Part shown: positions 46,391 to 55,746 of the stretch, piece by piece
How the letters are laid out: each line of letters opens with the position of its first letter
Position numbering within the stretch: position 1 is the stretch's first letter
Assembly (NCBI RefSeq): GCF_013009555.1
Contig: NZ_CP046176.1
Coordinates: forward strand, 2,015,501-2,079,500
DNA: 64,000 nucleotides
Direction: 5' to 3'
Origin: Phocaeicola dorei
GTDB taxonomy: Bacteria; Bacteroidota; Bacteroidia; Bacteroidales; Bacteroidaceae
Translations under genes and position numbers: made by a program
The notes under the pieces: model-generated
What the model was told of the DNA's origin: nothing
Databases searched by the model: none
Seen by the model: only the letters and a program-made list of their open reading frames with translations

Positions 46391-47839
46391 ATGCAGAATA
46401 TTATTGCGATAGAAAATGGTGTGACCCGCCATCCGCTGTACCGGATGAAGGAACCGGTGAATATGACACTTGCCGCCGGAGAACATATAGCTGTTGTGGG
46501 AAGAAACGGGGCAGGAAAAAGTATATTGGTAGATACGATTACAGGTCGGTGGCCGTTGTTGATGAACGAAGTGAAATATGATTTCTCTCCCTCTCCTTCG
46601 AAGATGGCATACGAGAATATAAAGTATATTGCTTTCCGTGATTCATACGGAGATGCCGATGGAAATTACTATTATCAGCAACGGTGGAATGCTCATGATT
46701 TGGATGAAACTCCACTGGTACGTGATTTGTTGCCCGAAGCGACCGATTCAGGCCTGGAAAAGGCTTTGTATGAACTGTTTGGCATGGAGAGGATGCTGGA
46801 TAAACATATCATTCTGCTTTCCAGTGGTGAGTTACGTAAGTTTCAACTGACAAAGACTTTGCTGAGTAATCCGCGTGTACTGATTATGGATAATCCCTTT
46901 ATCGGACTGGATGCGAAGACGAGGGACCTGCTTCATACATTGTTGGGTGAACTGACTAAAGTAACCCATTTGCAGGTAATCCTTATCTTGTCTAAGTCCG
47001 ATGATATTCCTGCTTTTATCACTCATGTTATTCCTGTGGAAGACAGGGTGTGTGGTAAAAAGATGACTTTGCAGGAATATTTGGCGGTCCGTAAGCCGAT
47101 ACCGGAACGGATGCTTTCCGAAGAAAAGGAGGCACGGATTCTGAATTTGCCTTACGGCGGTGATTTGTATCACACCGAGCACGTAGTCGATTTGAACAAG
47201 GTAAGCATCCGTTATGGCGAGCGTACCATTTTGAAAGATTTGGACTGGACAGTGAAATGTGGCGAGAAATGGGCTTTGAGTGGAGAGAACGGTTCAGGAA
47301 AGTCTACGTTGCTGAGTCTGGTCTGTGCAGATAATCCGCAGAGTTATGCTTGTGATATTACCTTGTTCGGCAGAAAACGCGGTTCCGGAGAAAGTATTTG
47401 GGAGATAAAGAAGCATATAGGATATGTCAGTCCTGAGATGCATCGCGCTTATCTGAAGAACCTTCCTGCCATAGATATTGTGGCAAGCGGGCTACATGAT
47501 TCTGTGGGGTTGTACAAACGTCCGCGTCCCGAGCAGATGGTGGCTTGTGAATGGTGGATGGATATTTTTGGTATTGCAAATTTGAAAGACCGGAATTTCT
47601 TGCAGTTGTCCAGTGGCGAGCAGCGTCTGGTGTTGTTGGCTCGTGCTTTTGTGAAGGATCCTGAGTTGCTTATTTTGGACGAGCCTTTGCATGGGTTGGA
47701 CTTGTACAACCGCCGGTTGGTGAAAGATGTGATAGAAACTTTCTGCCGTCGTAAGGACAAGACCATGATTATGGTGACACATTATCAGGAAGAGTTGCCC
47801 GCATGTATAACTAACTCTCTTTTCTTGAAGCGGAATTAA
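46391..47839 (+). CDS. Tandem ABC ATPase, ModF/PhrA-like
   Basis: 482 residues, two ABC ATPase domains in one soluble chain. First domain: Walker A GRNGAGKS (37-44), signature LSSGE, Walker B LIMDNP. Second: Walker A GENGSGKS, signature LSSGE, Walker B LILDEP with a normal catalytic Glu. In the first, Asn stands where the catalytic Glu should be, so only one site is likely to hydrolyse ATP. The length and layout fit the ModF/PhrA group. No membrane partner or binding protein is adjacent; its role (molybdate-related or otherwise) is open. Confidence 0.85.
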   Translation: MQNIIAIENGVTRHPLYRMKEPVNMTLAAGEHIAVVGRNGAGKSILVDTITGRWPLLMNEVKYDFSPSPSKMAYENIKYIAFRDSYGDADGNYYYQQRWNAHDLDETPLVRDLLPEATDSGLEKALYELFGMERMLDKHIILLSSGELRKFQLTKTLLSNPRVLIMDNPFIGLDAKTRDLLHTLLGELTKVTHLQVILILSKSDDIPAFITHVIPVEDRVCGKKMTLQEYLAVRKPIPERMLSEEKEARILNLPYGGDLYHTEHVVDLNKVSIRYGERTILKDLDWTVKCGEKWALSGENGSGKSTLLSLVCADNPQSYACDITLFGRKRGSGESIWEIKKHIGYVSPEMHRAYLKNLPAIDIVASGLHDSVGLYKRPRPEQMVACEWWMDIFGIANLKDRNFLQLSSGEQRLVLLARAFVKDPELLILDEPLHGLDLYNRRLVKDVIETFCRRKDKTMIMVTHYQEELPACITNSLFLKRN

Positions 47840-47873
47840 AAGTTCTTTTTCAAAAGGTACGTTCCGGGCAGAC

Positions 47874-47912
47874 GGAAGACGACAGGTTAAACGATAGTGC
47901 CCTGTCGCTTTC
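47874..47912. other. Stem-loop upstream of DapA-family gene
   Basis: GGAA..CGACAGG (47874-47886) pairs with CCTGTCG..TTCC (47901-47912). No U-tract follows on either strand, so it is not a plain terminator. It lies in the 162-base gap between the ABC ATPase gene and the lyase/symporter pair and could be a leader structure. Confidence 0.4.
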
Positions 47913-48001
47913 CGGACAAGCCGGGGTGTTGGACTGAGTACAAATAATTCTACTGTTCGTTTCATAAATATAGCATTGAAATTTTTTAAAGAAAACGAAT
48001 C

Positions 48002-48934
48002 ATGGAAAACACATTAAAAAAGCCTATGACAGGCATTATTCCTCCTTTAGTGACTCCGTTACTGGATAATGACAAACTGGATATTGACGGTTTGGAAAGA
48101 TTGATAGAACGACTGATAAAAGGAGGAGTGCACGGATTATTTATACTGGGTACCACTGGAGAGGCGCAGAGCATCAGTTACCGGCTCCGCCATGAAATGA
48201 TAAAGGAAACTTGCCGTATCAATGCCGGAAGACTTCCGGTTCTGGTTTGTATTTCCGATACATCAATTGTAGAAAGTATTCATCTGGCACATGTGGGGGC
48301 CGAGTGTGGTGCTTCAGCCGTAGTTTCCGCTCCCCCTTACTATTTTGCTCCGGGGCAGCCTGAACTGGCCGAATTTTATGAAGACCTTATCCCTCAGTTG
48401 CCGTTGCCTATCTTCTTATATAATATGCCGTCGCATACAAAAGTGAATTTTGCTCCGGCTACGATACAGCGCATTGCCCGTAACCCTCAGGTAGTGGGAT
48501 TCAAGGATAGTTCGGCCAATGCCGTTTATTTCCAGTCCGTGATGTATGCCATGAAGGACCGACCGGATTTCGCCATGCTGGTGGGACCGGAGGAAATTAC
48601 GGCCGAGTGTGTGTTACTGGGTGGACACGGAGGTATCAATGGAGGTGCCAATATGTTTCCGGAATTGTATGTAGACCTGTATAATGCCGCCTTGGCACGT
48701 GACATGGAAACGGTGAGCCGTCTTCAACCCCTGGTGATGCAGATAAGCAGCAGTATTTATACTGTGGGCCAGCATGGTTCCAGTTATCTGAAGGGATTGA
48801 AATGCGCGTTGTCTTTATTGGGCGTTTGTGATGATTTTGTTGCGGCTCCTTTCCATCGCTTCAATGCTCCGGAACGCGAGAAGATACGCAAGGCGTTGGA
48901 GGCACTCCCTTTTTGTCCGGAGTTGAAACCTTAA
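48002..48934 (+). CDS. DapA/NanA-family aldolase-lyase
   Basis: 310 residues. Class I aldolase TIM barrel of the dihydrodipicolinate synthase/N-acetylneuraminate lyase superfamily: GLFILGTTGEAQSIS (phosphate-less GTTGE motif), Tyr in LYNMPSHT, and the Schiff-base Lys in VGFKDSSAN. The genome's real DapA is expected elsewhere; this one pairs with a sodium:solute symporter 14 bases downstream, so it more likely cleaves or dehydrates an imported sugar acid, sialic-acid-like compound or hydroxyproline product. Confidence 0.88.
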   Translation: MENTLKKPMTGIIPPLVTPLLDNDKLDIDGLERLIERLIKGGVHGLFILGTTGEAQSISYRLRHEMIKETCRINAGRLPVLVCISDTSIVESIHLAHVGAECGASAVVSAPPYYFAPGQPELAEFYEDLIPQLPLPIFLYNMPSHTKVNFAPATIQRIARNPQVVGFKDSSANAVYFQSVMYAMKDRPDFAMLVGPEEITAECVLLGGHGGINGGANMFPELYVDLYNAALARDMETVSRLQPLVMQISSSIYTVGQHGSSYLKGLKCALSLLGVCDDFVAAPFHRFNAPEREKIRKALEALPFCPELKP

Positions 48935-48947
48935 ATGCTCGGTCTGT

Positions 48948-50381
48948 ATGCATATCATTGATATAATCGTCTTTTTGCTGTTTACCGGCGGAGTCGTGGC
49001 CTTCGGTTGTTCTTTCTTTAAGAAGAAAGGTACTTCCGAGGAGTTCACTTCTGCCGGCAGAAGCTTGCCCGGCTGGGTGGTGGGGATGTCCATCTTTGCC
49101 ACGTATGTCAGCAGTATCAGTTATTTGGGATATCCGGGAAAGGCTTTTTCGGGAGATTGGAATGCGTTTGTATTCAGCCTGTCTATCCCTATAGCTTCTT
49201 ATTTTGCGGCTCGTTACTTCGTGCCTTTTTACCGAAGCCAGGACAGTATATCGGCTTATAGTTTCCTGGAAAACCGCTTCGGCCCTTGGGCTCGTATATA
49301 TGCCTCGTCCTGTTATCTGCTCACCCAGATTGCACGTACAGGCTCTATTCTGTATTTGTTGGCATTGCCCATGAATGTATTGTTGGGATGGAATATCCAG
49401 ACCATCATTATTGTGACCAGTGTGGCTATTGTACTTTATTCCATGCTGGGCGGCATGAAAGCTGTCATTTGGACAGAGGCCATACAGGGGATTATTCTGA
49501 TTGGCGGTGCGCTGGTATGTATGTTTATCTTGCTTTTTGACATGCCCGAAGGTCCGGCACAGACTTTCTCCATCGCCATGGAAGATGGAAAATTCAGCTT
49601 GGGAAGTTTTGGAAGCAGTTTAAGTGAGTCCACTTTTTGGGTGTGCCTGATTTATGGCGTATTTACCAATTTGCAGAACTATGGTATAGACCAGAGTTAT
49701 GTGCAACGTTATCATACGGCGAAGAATGAGAAGGAGGCTAAGTTCTCGGCCTTGTTCGGAGGATATTTGTTTATTCCCGTTTCGGCTGTCTTCTTTATGA
49801 TAGGGACCGGGCTGTATGCGTTCTATAAAGTGCATCCGGGGGTCTTGCCCGACGGAGTGGGGGCGGATTATGTCTTTCCGTTCTTTATAGTCAATGAGTT
49901 GCCGGTGGGGTTGACAGGCCTGCTGATTGCTTCTATCTTTGCCGCAGGTATGAGTACCATTGCGACCAGTGTCACTAGTTCGTCTACCATCATTCTGACG
50001 GATTATTACCAGCGTTTCCGCAAACATGCCGGAAACAGGGAACGGATGTTGGTGCTGAAACTCTCTAGTGTGGGAGTAGGAGTGGCAGGAATTCTGGTGG
50101 CCTTTGCCTTTATGAGTGTGCAAAGTGCGCTAGATGCTTGGTGGGCGTTGGCGTCTATTTTCAGCGGAGGCATGTTGGGACTGTTTCTACTGGGGTATAT
50201 TTCGAGGAAGGCACGTAATTTTGATGCGGTACTGGGAGTCGTTTGTGGGGTAATTCTGGTTTGTTGGATTGTGATATCCCCTTTTGTACATGCTAATCTG
50301 GCTATCGTATTCGGAACGTTGCTGATATTTTTGGTGGGATTCCTGAGTGCTAATTTGTTTAATAAGAGAAGGTGTAAGTAG
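48948..50381 (+). CDS. Sodium:solute symporter (SSS family)
   Basis: 477 residues, about 13 membrane helices. SSS hallmarks: EEFTSAGRSLPGWVVGMSIFATYVSSISYLG (seen as GRSLPGWVVG and FATYVSSIS), YSMLGGMKAVIWTEAIQG, and GMSTIATSVTSSS. It belongs to the SSS group often linked to DapA/NanA-type lyases, so the substrate is probably a sialic acid or sugar acid, but this is inferred from the neighbour. Followed by copy 3 of the hairpin repeat. Confidence 0.92.
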   Translation: MHIIDIIVFLLFTGGVVAFGCSFFKKKGTSEEFTSAGRSLPGWVVGMSIFATYVSSISYLGYPGKAFSGDWNAFVFSLSIPIASYFAARYFVPFYRSQDSISAYSFLENRFGPWARIYASSCYLLTQIARTGSILYLLALPMNVLLGWNIQTIIIVTSVAIVLYSMLGGMKAVIWTEAIQGIILIGGALVCMFILLFDMPEGPAQTFSIAMEDGKFSLGSFGSSLSESTFWVCLIYGVFTNLQNYGIDQSYVQRYHTAKNEKEAKFSALFGGYLFIPVSAVFFMIGTGLYAFYKVHPGVLPDGVGADYVFPFFIVNELPVGLTGLLIASIFAAGMSTIATSVTSSSTIILTDYYQRFRKHAGNRERMLVLKLSSVGVGVAGILVAFAFMSVQSALDAWWALASIFSGGMLGLFLLGYISRKARNFDAVLGVVCGVILVCWIVISPFVHANLAIVFGTLLIFLVGFLSANLFNKRRCK

Positions 50382-50403
50382 AATAACTTAATTTTATGCA
50401 TTA

Positions 50404-50580
50404 GGCGTGTCAAAACAAAAATGACTGCTCCTGAAGGTTACAGATAGTAATTATAACACTTAAAAGGGTCGTATCAAGCTCTGTATGGAGTAATGATACG
50501 ACCCTTTCTTAGTCTTTTAGGATGCTCAAATTTCAGATTATAAGTTCATATTTCCAAAAACTGAATTTGGACACATCCAC
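50404..50580 (-). repeat. 178-bp hairpin repeat (MITE-like), copy 3
   Basis: Inverted copy of the elements at 1271-1448 and 4068-4245, with the 14-bp stem at 50463-50476 and 50494-50507. It lies between the 3' ends of the SSS symporter (+) and the nitronate monooxygenase-like gene (-). Relative to the latter's 3' end it has the same orientation as the other copies have to theirs. Confidence 0.8.
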
Positions 50581-50678
50581 TTTTATGTATTTGTCGGTTA
50601 CAATCTGTAATCTTTAGAATGTTCATCTTGTTTTTGATTCATTCTCCGGTTTTTTTGATCGTTTCATTGTCCGCACCA

Positions 50679-51629
50679 TCAGATAAGTCTTTGCAACTCA
50701 TTGACCCTGTTTAATGCGGCATTGAAATCTTCCACCAGTTCTTTCATCACTTCATCCACCGTCTGTAATTTATGTATGCAGGATGCGACTTGTCCTATTT
50801 CCAGTTCCCCTTCGAATAAATCTCCTTCAAAGATTCCCTTTTTTGCACGTCCTTTTCCTAACAAAGTGCGTAGTTCATCCGTTGTCGCGCCACGGCTTTC
50901 CGCTTCTTCCACTTGTTTGAAGAAATCATTTTTGACCAGCCGGACGGGAGAGAGCTGTTTCAATGTCAGTTGGGTATCTCCTTCGTTCAGTCGCAGGCAT
51001 CGGTCTTTGAATGTGAAATGAGCGGAACTCTCTTCGGTTAATGCGAAGCGCGTGCCTATCTGCACTCCGTCGGCCCCCAATGCCATAGCGGCTAGTATAC
51101 TTTCTCCCGATCCGATACCTCCGGCAGCCATCAACGGCACAGTGGTAATCTGTCTGACGGCTGGAATAAGACATAGGGTGGTCGTTTCCTCCCGTCCGTT
51201 ATGTCCTCCTGCTTCGAATCCTTCGGCTACGATGGCGTCTACGCCTGCTTCTTCGCATTTGGCGGCAAACTTGGTGCTTGCCACTACATGGGCCACAATG
51301 ATGCCGTGCTCATGCAGGTGTTCTGTCCAAGTCTTTGGATTTCCGGCAGAGGTGAAGACGATTCTCACACCCTCTTCTATTACCATATTGATAAGGATGT
51401 CTATTTCGGGATACATCAGCGGAATGTTTACTCCGAAAGGCTTGTCTGTCGCCGCTTTGCATTTCCGTATGTGCTCGCGCAAGGTTTCGGGATGCATGGA
51501 GCCTGCTCCTATCAGTCCCAGCCCTCCGGCATTACTTACTGCGGAGGCCAGTCTCCAACCGCTACACCATACCATTCCTCCCTGTATGATGGGATACTTT
51601 ATTCCAAAAAGGTTGCAAATTCTGTTCAT
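50679..51629 (-). CDS. Nitronate monooxygenase / FabK-like FMN enzyme
   Basis: 316 residues from the ATG at 51629 (MNRICNLFGIKYPIIQGGM); a start at 51674 adds 15 unlikely residues. TIM-barrel flavoprotein: PIIQGGMVW and the FMN-binding AEGFEAGGHNG, MAAGGIGSG and ALGADGVQIGTRF are seen. The family includes nitronate monooxygenases and the enoyl-ACP reductase FabK; the sequence alone does not decide between them. The gene diverges from the DcuB carrier gene. Confidence 0.88.
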   Translation of the reverse strand: MNRICNLFGIKYPIIQGGMVWCSGWRLASAVSNAGGLGLIGAGSMHPETLREHIRKCKAATDKPFGVNIPLMYPEIDILINMVIEEGVRIVFTSAGNPKTWTEHLHEHGIIVAHVVASTKFAAKCEEAGVDAIVAEGFEAGGHNGREETTTLCLIPAVRQITTVPLMAAGGIGSGESILAAMALGADGVQIGTRFALTEESSAHFTFKDRCLRLNEGDTQLTLKQLSPVRLVKNDFFKQVEEAESRGATTDELRTLLGKGRAKKGIFEGDLFEGELEIGQVASCIHKLQTVDEVMKELVEDFNAALNRVNELQRLI

Positions 51630-51741
51630 ATATAATAATTTAATAATTTGCACATTATTCATTATACAAAACAACTAACTTTTATTGAATGTTTTAGGGG
51701 GAAAGTAGTGAAAAAAGGAAAAATTCTTAGAAATTTTAAGG

Positions 51742-51769
51742 TTTGTAGAACAGAAATGGTCTATCTTTG
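51742..51769 (+). promoter_or_regulatory. Promoter of dcuB-asparaginase-porin unit
   Basis: TTTG (51742-51745) and TATCTTTG (51762-51769), spaced 16 bases, a little short of the usual 18-20. It overlaps the upstream in-frame starts, so translation must begin at 51812. Confidence 0.55.
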
Positions 51770-51811
51770 TTCTCGGAATTAAAATTGTATATTTATAAAC
51801 GGATAAAAACC

Positions 51812-53110
51812 ATGTTATTGCAATTGCTATTTGTACTTGTCGCTATTATTGTAGGTGCCCGTTTGGGAGGTATCGGATTGGGAGTGATGGGAGGTGTAGG
51901 CCTTGCCATATTGACTTTTGTCTTCGGACTTCAGCCTACCGCTCCCCCTATTGATGTGATGTTGATGATTGTCGCCGTTATCTCTGCCGCCTCTTGTATG
52001 CAGGCTGCCGGCGGACTGGACTATATGGTGAAGTTGGCGGAACGGCTGTTGCGCCGTAACCCTTCGCAGGTGACTATCCTGAGCCCGTTGGTTACTTATC
52101 TGTTTACTTTTGTCGCAGGTACAGGGCATGTGGCCTACTCTGTGCTTCCTGTCATAGCCGAGGTAGCTACGGAAACTAAAATTCGTCCTGAGCGTCCTTT
52201 AGGCATTGCCGTTATCGCCTCGCAACAGGCTATTACCGCCAGCCCTATCTCTGCCGCTACCGTAGCGTTGCTGGGCCTGCTGACAGGATTTGACATTACT
52301 TTGTTTGATATTCTGAAGATTACCATTCCTGCTACATTAATCGGTGTGCTGGTCGGTGCTTTCCTTTCAAAAAAGGTCGGCAAGGAGTTGTTGGAAGATC
52401 CTGAATACCTGCGCCGTCTGGAAGCCGGAATGATTGATACAAAACATGTGGAACTGAACGATGTGAAGAATATGTTTCACGCTCGCATCTCGGTGATTAT
52501 CTTTATTGCTGCCACACTGCTGATTGTATTATTCGGCTCTATCCCTGCTATGCGTCCTGTGTTCAACGGTGCGGCTTTGGATATGCCTTCTATTATTGAG
52601 ATCTTGATGTTGTGTGCGGCAGCTATTATTCTTATCATTTCACGTACGGATGGAATCAAGGCTACACAAGGCAGCGTGTTTCCTGCCGGAATGCAGGCGG
52701 TAATCGCTATTTTTGGTATTGCATGGATGGGGGATACGTTCATCAATGGAAACATTACGGAACTGACAGGTTCTATTGAAGGGATTGTGCGTCAAATGCC
52801 CTGGCTGTTCGGTCTGGCATTGTTTGTCATGTCTATTTTACTTTATAGCCAGGCTGCTACGGTGCGTGCTATTGTACCGTTAGGAATAGCACTGGGTATT
52901 TCTCCGATGATGCTGATTGCTTTGTTCCCTGCCGTCAACGGATATTTCTTTATCCCTAATTATCCTACGGTGGTGGCAGCCATCAACTTTGACCGTACAG
53001 GAACAACGGGTATTGGAAAATGGATTCTGAACCATTCGTTTATGATGCCCGGAATGGTGGCTACCCTTGTTTCTATTGTGGTAGGCCTGCTGCTGATACA
53101 GGTATTCTAG
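51812..53110 (+). CDS. dcuB: Anaerobic C4-dicarboxylate antiporter (DcuA/DcuB type)
   Basis: 432 residues from the ATG at 51812. Membrane carrier that swaps external fumarate, malate or aspartate for internal succinate under anaerobiosis. The segments GARLGGIGLGVMGGVGLAIL, LQPTAPPIDVMLMI, RRNPSQVTILSPLVTY and KIRPERPLGIAVIASQ (each seen in part) match Dcu carriers. The following genes encode a periplasmic asparaginase and a porin, which would supply aspartate. DcuA is as likely as DcuB by sequence. Confidence 0.9.
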   Translation: MLLQLLFVLVAIIVGARLGGIGLGVMGGVGLAILTFVFGLQPTAPPIDVMLMIVAVISAASCMQAAGGLDYMVKLAERLLRRNPSQVTILSPLVTYLFTFVAGTGHVAYSVLPVIAEVATETKIRPERPLGIAVIASQQAITASPISAATVALLGLLTGFDITLFDILKITIPATLIGVLVGAFLSKKVGKELLEDPEYLRRLEAGMIDTKHVELNDVKNMFHARISVIIFIAATLLIVLFGSIPAMRPVFNGAALDMPSIIEILMLCAAAIILIISRTDGIKATQGSVFPAGMQAVIAIFGIAWMGDTFINGNITELTGSIEGIVRQMPWLFGLALFVMSILLYSQAATVRAIVPLGIALGISPMMLIALFPAVNGYFFIPNYPTVVAAINFDRTGTTGIGKWILNHSFMMPGMVATLVSIVVGLLLIQVF

Positions 53111-53143
53111 AAAGGAAAGGGATAGGTGCGGTCAGGCTTGAAG

Positions 53144-53189
53144 ATGAGTAATCTTTCATCTGTAACATGAGTAATCTTCTGCCTGTAAC
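53144..53189. repeat. Tandem 23-bp direct repeat upstream of asparaginase
   Basis: 53144-53166 and 53167-53189 are two adjacent copies of ATGAGTAATCTT..CTGTAAC, differing at a few bases in the middle. They lie 114 bases before the asparaginase ATG at 53303 and could be an operator pair. Confidence 0.55.
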
Positions 53190-53302
53190 ATTTATAATGA
53201 TTCGATGTGCACATATATATCATCGGCGCATCTTCTTCCTCTGTGTGTGAACAAAATTTCCAAATAATTATTATAGTAATAAAACCTAAACTTGAAAAGA
53301 TT

Positions 53303-54361
53303 ATGAACGGATTAAGAAAACTCAGCCTTATGGCGGCAATGCTGGTATGTACCACATTGGCTGCTGTCGCCCAAAAGCCTAATATCCATATATTGGCTAC
53401 AGGAGGGACTATTGCCGGAACAGGCGCTTCGGCTACTAAAACAAATTATACTGCCGGACAGGTGGCTATCAGCACATTGCTGGAAGCGGTTCCCGAAGTG
53501 AACAAAATAGCCAATGTGACCGGGGAACAGATTGTAAAAATCGGCTCTCAGGACATGAATGATGCCGTATGGCTGACGTTGGCCAAGCGTATCAACGAGC
53601 TTTTCAGCCGTGGAGATGTGGACGGTATCGTGATTACCCACGGGACTGACACGATGGAAGAAACCGCCTTTTTCCTGAACTTGACTGTGAAGAGTGACAA
53701 GCCTGTTGTATTGGTAGGAGCCATGCGCCCCTCTACGGCCATGAGTGCGGACGGACCGCTGAACTTGTATAATGCAGTAGTCACTGCCGCCGCCAGGGAA
53801 TCACGGGGAAAAGGTGTCGTAATTGCTATGAATGGTTTGATTTTGGGAGCTCACGGAGCCATGAAGACCAATACGGTGGATGTACAGACTTTCCAGTCCC
53901 CTAACTCCGGTGCGTTGGGATATGTATTGAATGGTAAGGTTTTCTATAATATGGAATCTTTGAAACGCCATACCACCGGTTCCGATTTTGATGTAACCCA
54001 CCTTGACAAGTTGCCGAAAGTAGGTATCGTTTACAGTTATTCCAATGTAGAAGCTGATATCATGACTCCTTTCTTGAATAATGGGTATCAGGGTATTGTT
54101 CATGCCGGTGTGGGGAATGGCAACATTCATCAGAATTTGTTTCCGATGTTGGAAAAGGCCCGTCAACAAGGTATTTTGGTAGTGCGTTCCAGCCGTGTTC
54201 CTACCGGACCGACTACATTGGATGCTGAGGTGGATGATAATAAATACCAATTTGTGGCCTCACAGGAGTTGAACCCTCAGAAGGCACGTGTGTTGTTGAT
54301 GCTGGCGTTGACTAAGACAAAAGACTGGAAGAAAATTCAGGAATACTTCAACGTATACTAG
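53303..54361 (+). CDS. ansB: Periplasmic type II L-asparaginase
   Basis: 352 residues from the ATG at 53303 (MNGLRKLSLMAAML, signal peptide cleaved near residue 23). The catalytic residues are visible: T36 in LATGGTIAG, a Tyr at 49, and T115-D116 in HGTDTMEETA. High-affinity periplasmic asparaginases feed aspartate to Dcu carriers for fumarate respiration, which fits the dcuB gene before it and the porin after it. A Thr/Lys-containing MRPSTAMSADGP segment is typical of the family. Confidence 0.95.
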   Translation: MNGLRKLSLMAAMLVCTTLAAVAQKPNIHILATGGTIAGTGASATKTNYTAGQVAISTLLEAVPEVNKIANVTGEQIVKIGSQDMNDAVWLTLAKRINELFSRGDVDGIVITHGTDTMEETAFFLNLTVKSDKPVVLVGAMRPSTAMSADGPLNLYNAVVTAAARESRGKGVVIAMNGLILGAHGAMKTNTVDVQTFQSPNSGALGYVLNGKVFYNMESLKRHTTGSDFDVTHLDKLPKVGIVYSYSNVEADIMTPFLNNGYQGIVHAGVGNGNIHQNLFPMLEKARQQGILVVRSSRVPTGPTTLDAEVDDNKYQFVASQELNPQKARVLLMLALTKTKDWKKIQEYFNVY

Positions 54362-54449
54362 TCCATCCGGCACTTTTTCTTTTTATCTCTTTTTCTTTTG
54401 TGCGCATAAAAGAAAAAAGAGAATACATTACAACCTAAAACTTTGACTT

Positions 54450-55619
54450 ATGAAAAGAATAATGTTAGTATGCCTGACAGCCTTTGCTGTCTCAGGCACT
54501 TACCCTTTATATGCCCAATCTTCCGGAAGTGATTTCATGGCCGGTGACAAAAGCCTGTTTGAAGAAGTCACCGGTATCAAGAAGAAAACGGACAAGTTCA
54601 ATCTCTATCTTAATATGCACGGTGATTTCAATATGAAATGGAACGACTCCGGATTTGATCGGGGCGCATTCGAAATGAAGCAACTCCGTATCGAGATGAA
54701 GGGAGATATCAATGACTGGTTGAGCTATCGTTACCGTCAGCGTCTGAATCGGGGTAACGATGGTTCCGGCAATATAGATAATGTACCTACCAGCATAGAT
54801 TGGGCGGGAGTAGGCATCAAATTAAATAAGTTCTCATTTTTCGCCGGAAAGCAATGTGCCTCGTATGGTGGTATAGAATTTGATTTGAATCCGATTGATA
54901 TTTACGAATATAGTGACATGATAGAGCACATGAGTAACTTCATGACCGGTTTGAATGTGGCATACAACTATAATCCTTATCAGCAGATACAATTTCAGGT
55001 ATTGAACAGCCTGAACGGGCCGTCCGAGGAGATGTATGGGGATTTGGAACGTACCAAACTGCCGTTGGTTTATACCTTGAACTGGAATGGTAATTTTCTG
55101 GATGTTTCCAAAACCCGTTGGTCTGCCTCTGTCATGAACGAAACGAAAGGCGAGAAGATGTATTATTATGCTTTGGGTAATGAGTTTAATTTCAGCCCTA
55201 AATGGCACGCCTATTTTGACTGGATGTATTCTCGTGAAGGGGTAGACCGTAAAGGGATTATAACTAGTATAGTAGGAACTGATAATCAGGCACACAATGC
55301 TTTTAATGCCGAATATATGTCCTATGTGTTGCATGTGAATTATCGTTTTGCCCCGAAGTGGAACTTGTTTGCAAAAGGAATGTATGAAACGGCTTCCGTT
55401 TATAAGGCAAGCGATGAAGTGGAAAAAGGTAAATATCGCACGGCATGGGGATATGCAGGAGGAATAGAATTTTATCCGATGGAGAGCAATCTGCACTTCT
55501 TCCTGGCATATGTGGGGCGTTCCTATAAATATACCGATCGTGCGAAGGCATTGGGTGAGGACAATTTCAGTACCCATCGTGTGTCAGTGGGATTCATTTG
55601 GCAGATGCCTGTATTCTAG
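54450..55619 (+). CDS. Outer-membrane porin (OprO/P-like)
   Basis: 389 residues. Signal peptide (to YAQ22), then a beta-barrel in the phosphate-selective porin O/P style: NLYLNMHGDFNMKWND, RGAFEMKQLRIEMKGDINDWLSYRYRQRLN (seen as FEMKQLRIEM and RYRQRLN), and a C-terminus ending GFIWQMPVF. Located right after asparaginase and dcuB, it probably admits amino acids or dicarboxylates for that pathway. A pyrimidine-rich hairpin (54386-54422) lies between it and the asparaginase gene. Confidence 0.82.
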   Translation: MKRIMLVCLTAFAVSGTYPLYAQSSGSDFMAGDKSLFEEVTGIKKKTDKFNLYLNMHGDFNMKWNDSGFDRGAFEMKQLRIEMKGDINDWLSYRYRQRLNRGNDGSGNIDNVPTSIDWAGVGIKLNKFSFFAGKQCASYGGIEFDLNPIDIYEYSDMIEHMSNFMTGLNVAYNYNPYQQIQFQVLNSLNGPSEEMYGDLERTKLPLVYTLNWNGNFLDVSKTRWSASVMNETKGEKMYYYALGNEFNFSPKWHAYFDWMYSREGVDRKGIITSIVGTDNQAHNAFNAEYMSYVLHVNYRFAPKWNLFAKGMYETASVYKASDEVEKGKYRTAWGYAGGIEFYPMESNLHFFLAYVGRSYKYTDRAKALGEDNFSTHRVSVGFIWQMPVF

Positions 55620-55650
55620 CTCATGTTTTCCTTTTTTGTTTGTTATTCTG

Positions 55651-55684
55651 CATTGCGTTACCTCCTCTTGGAGATAGCGTAATG
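55651..55684. other. Stem-loop downstream of porin gene
   Basis: CATTGCGTTACCTCC (55651-55665) pairs with GGAGATAGCGTAATG (55670-55684) over 15 positions, with two wobbles and one mismatch. There is no U-tract, so its role is unclear. Confidence 0.4.
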
Positions 55685-55746
55685 GCAGGATGAAGACGAT
55701 GGAAGGGCAGAAAGAATATGTTTGTTTTTGTTTGGGAGCGATCCAT

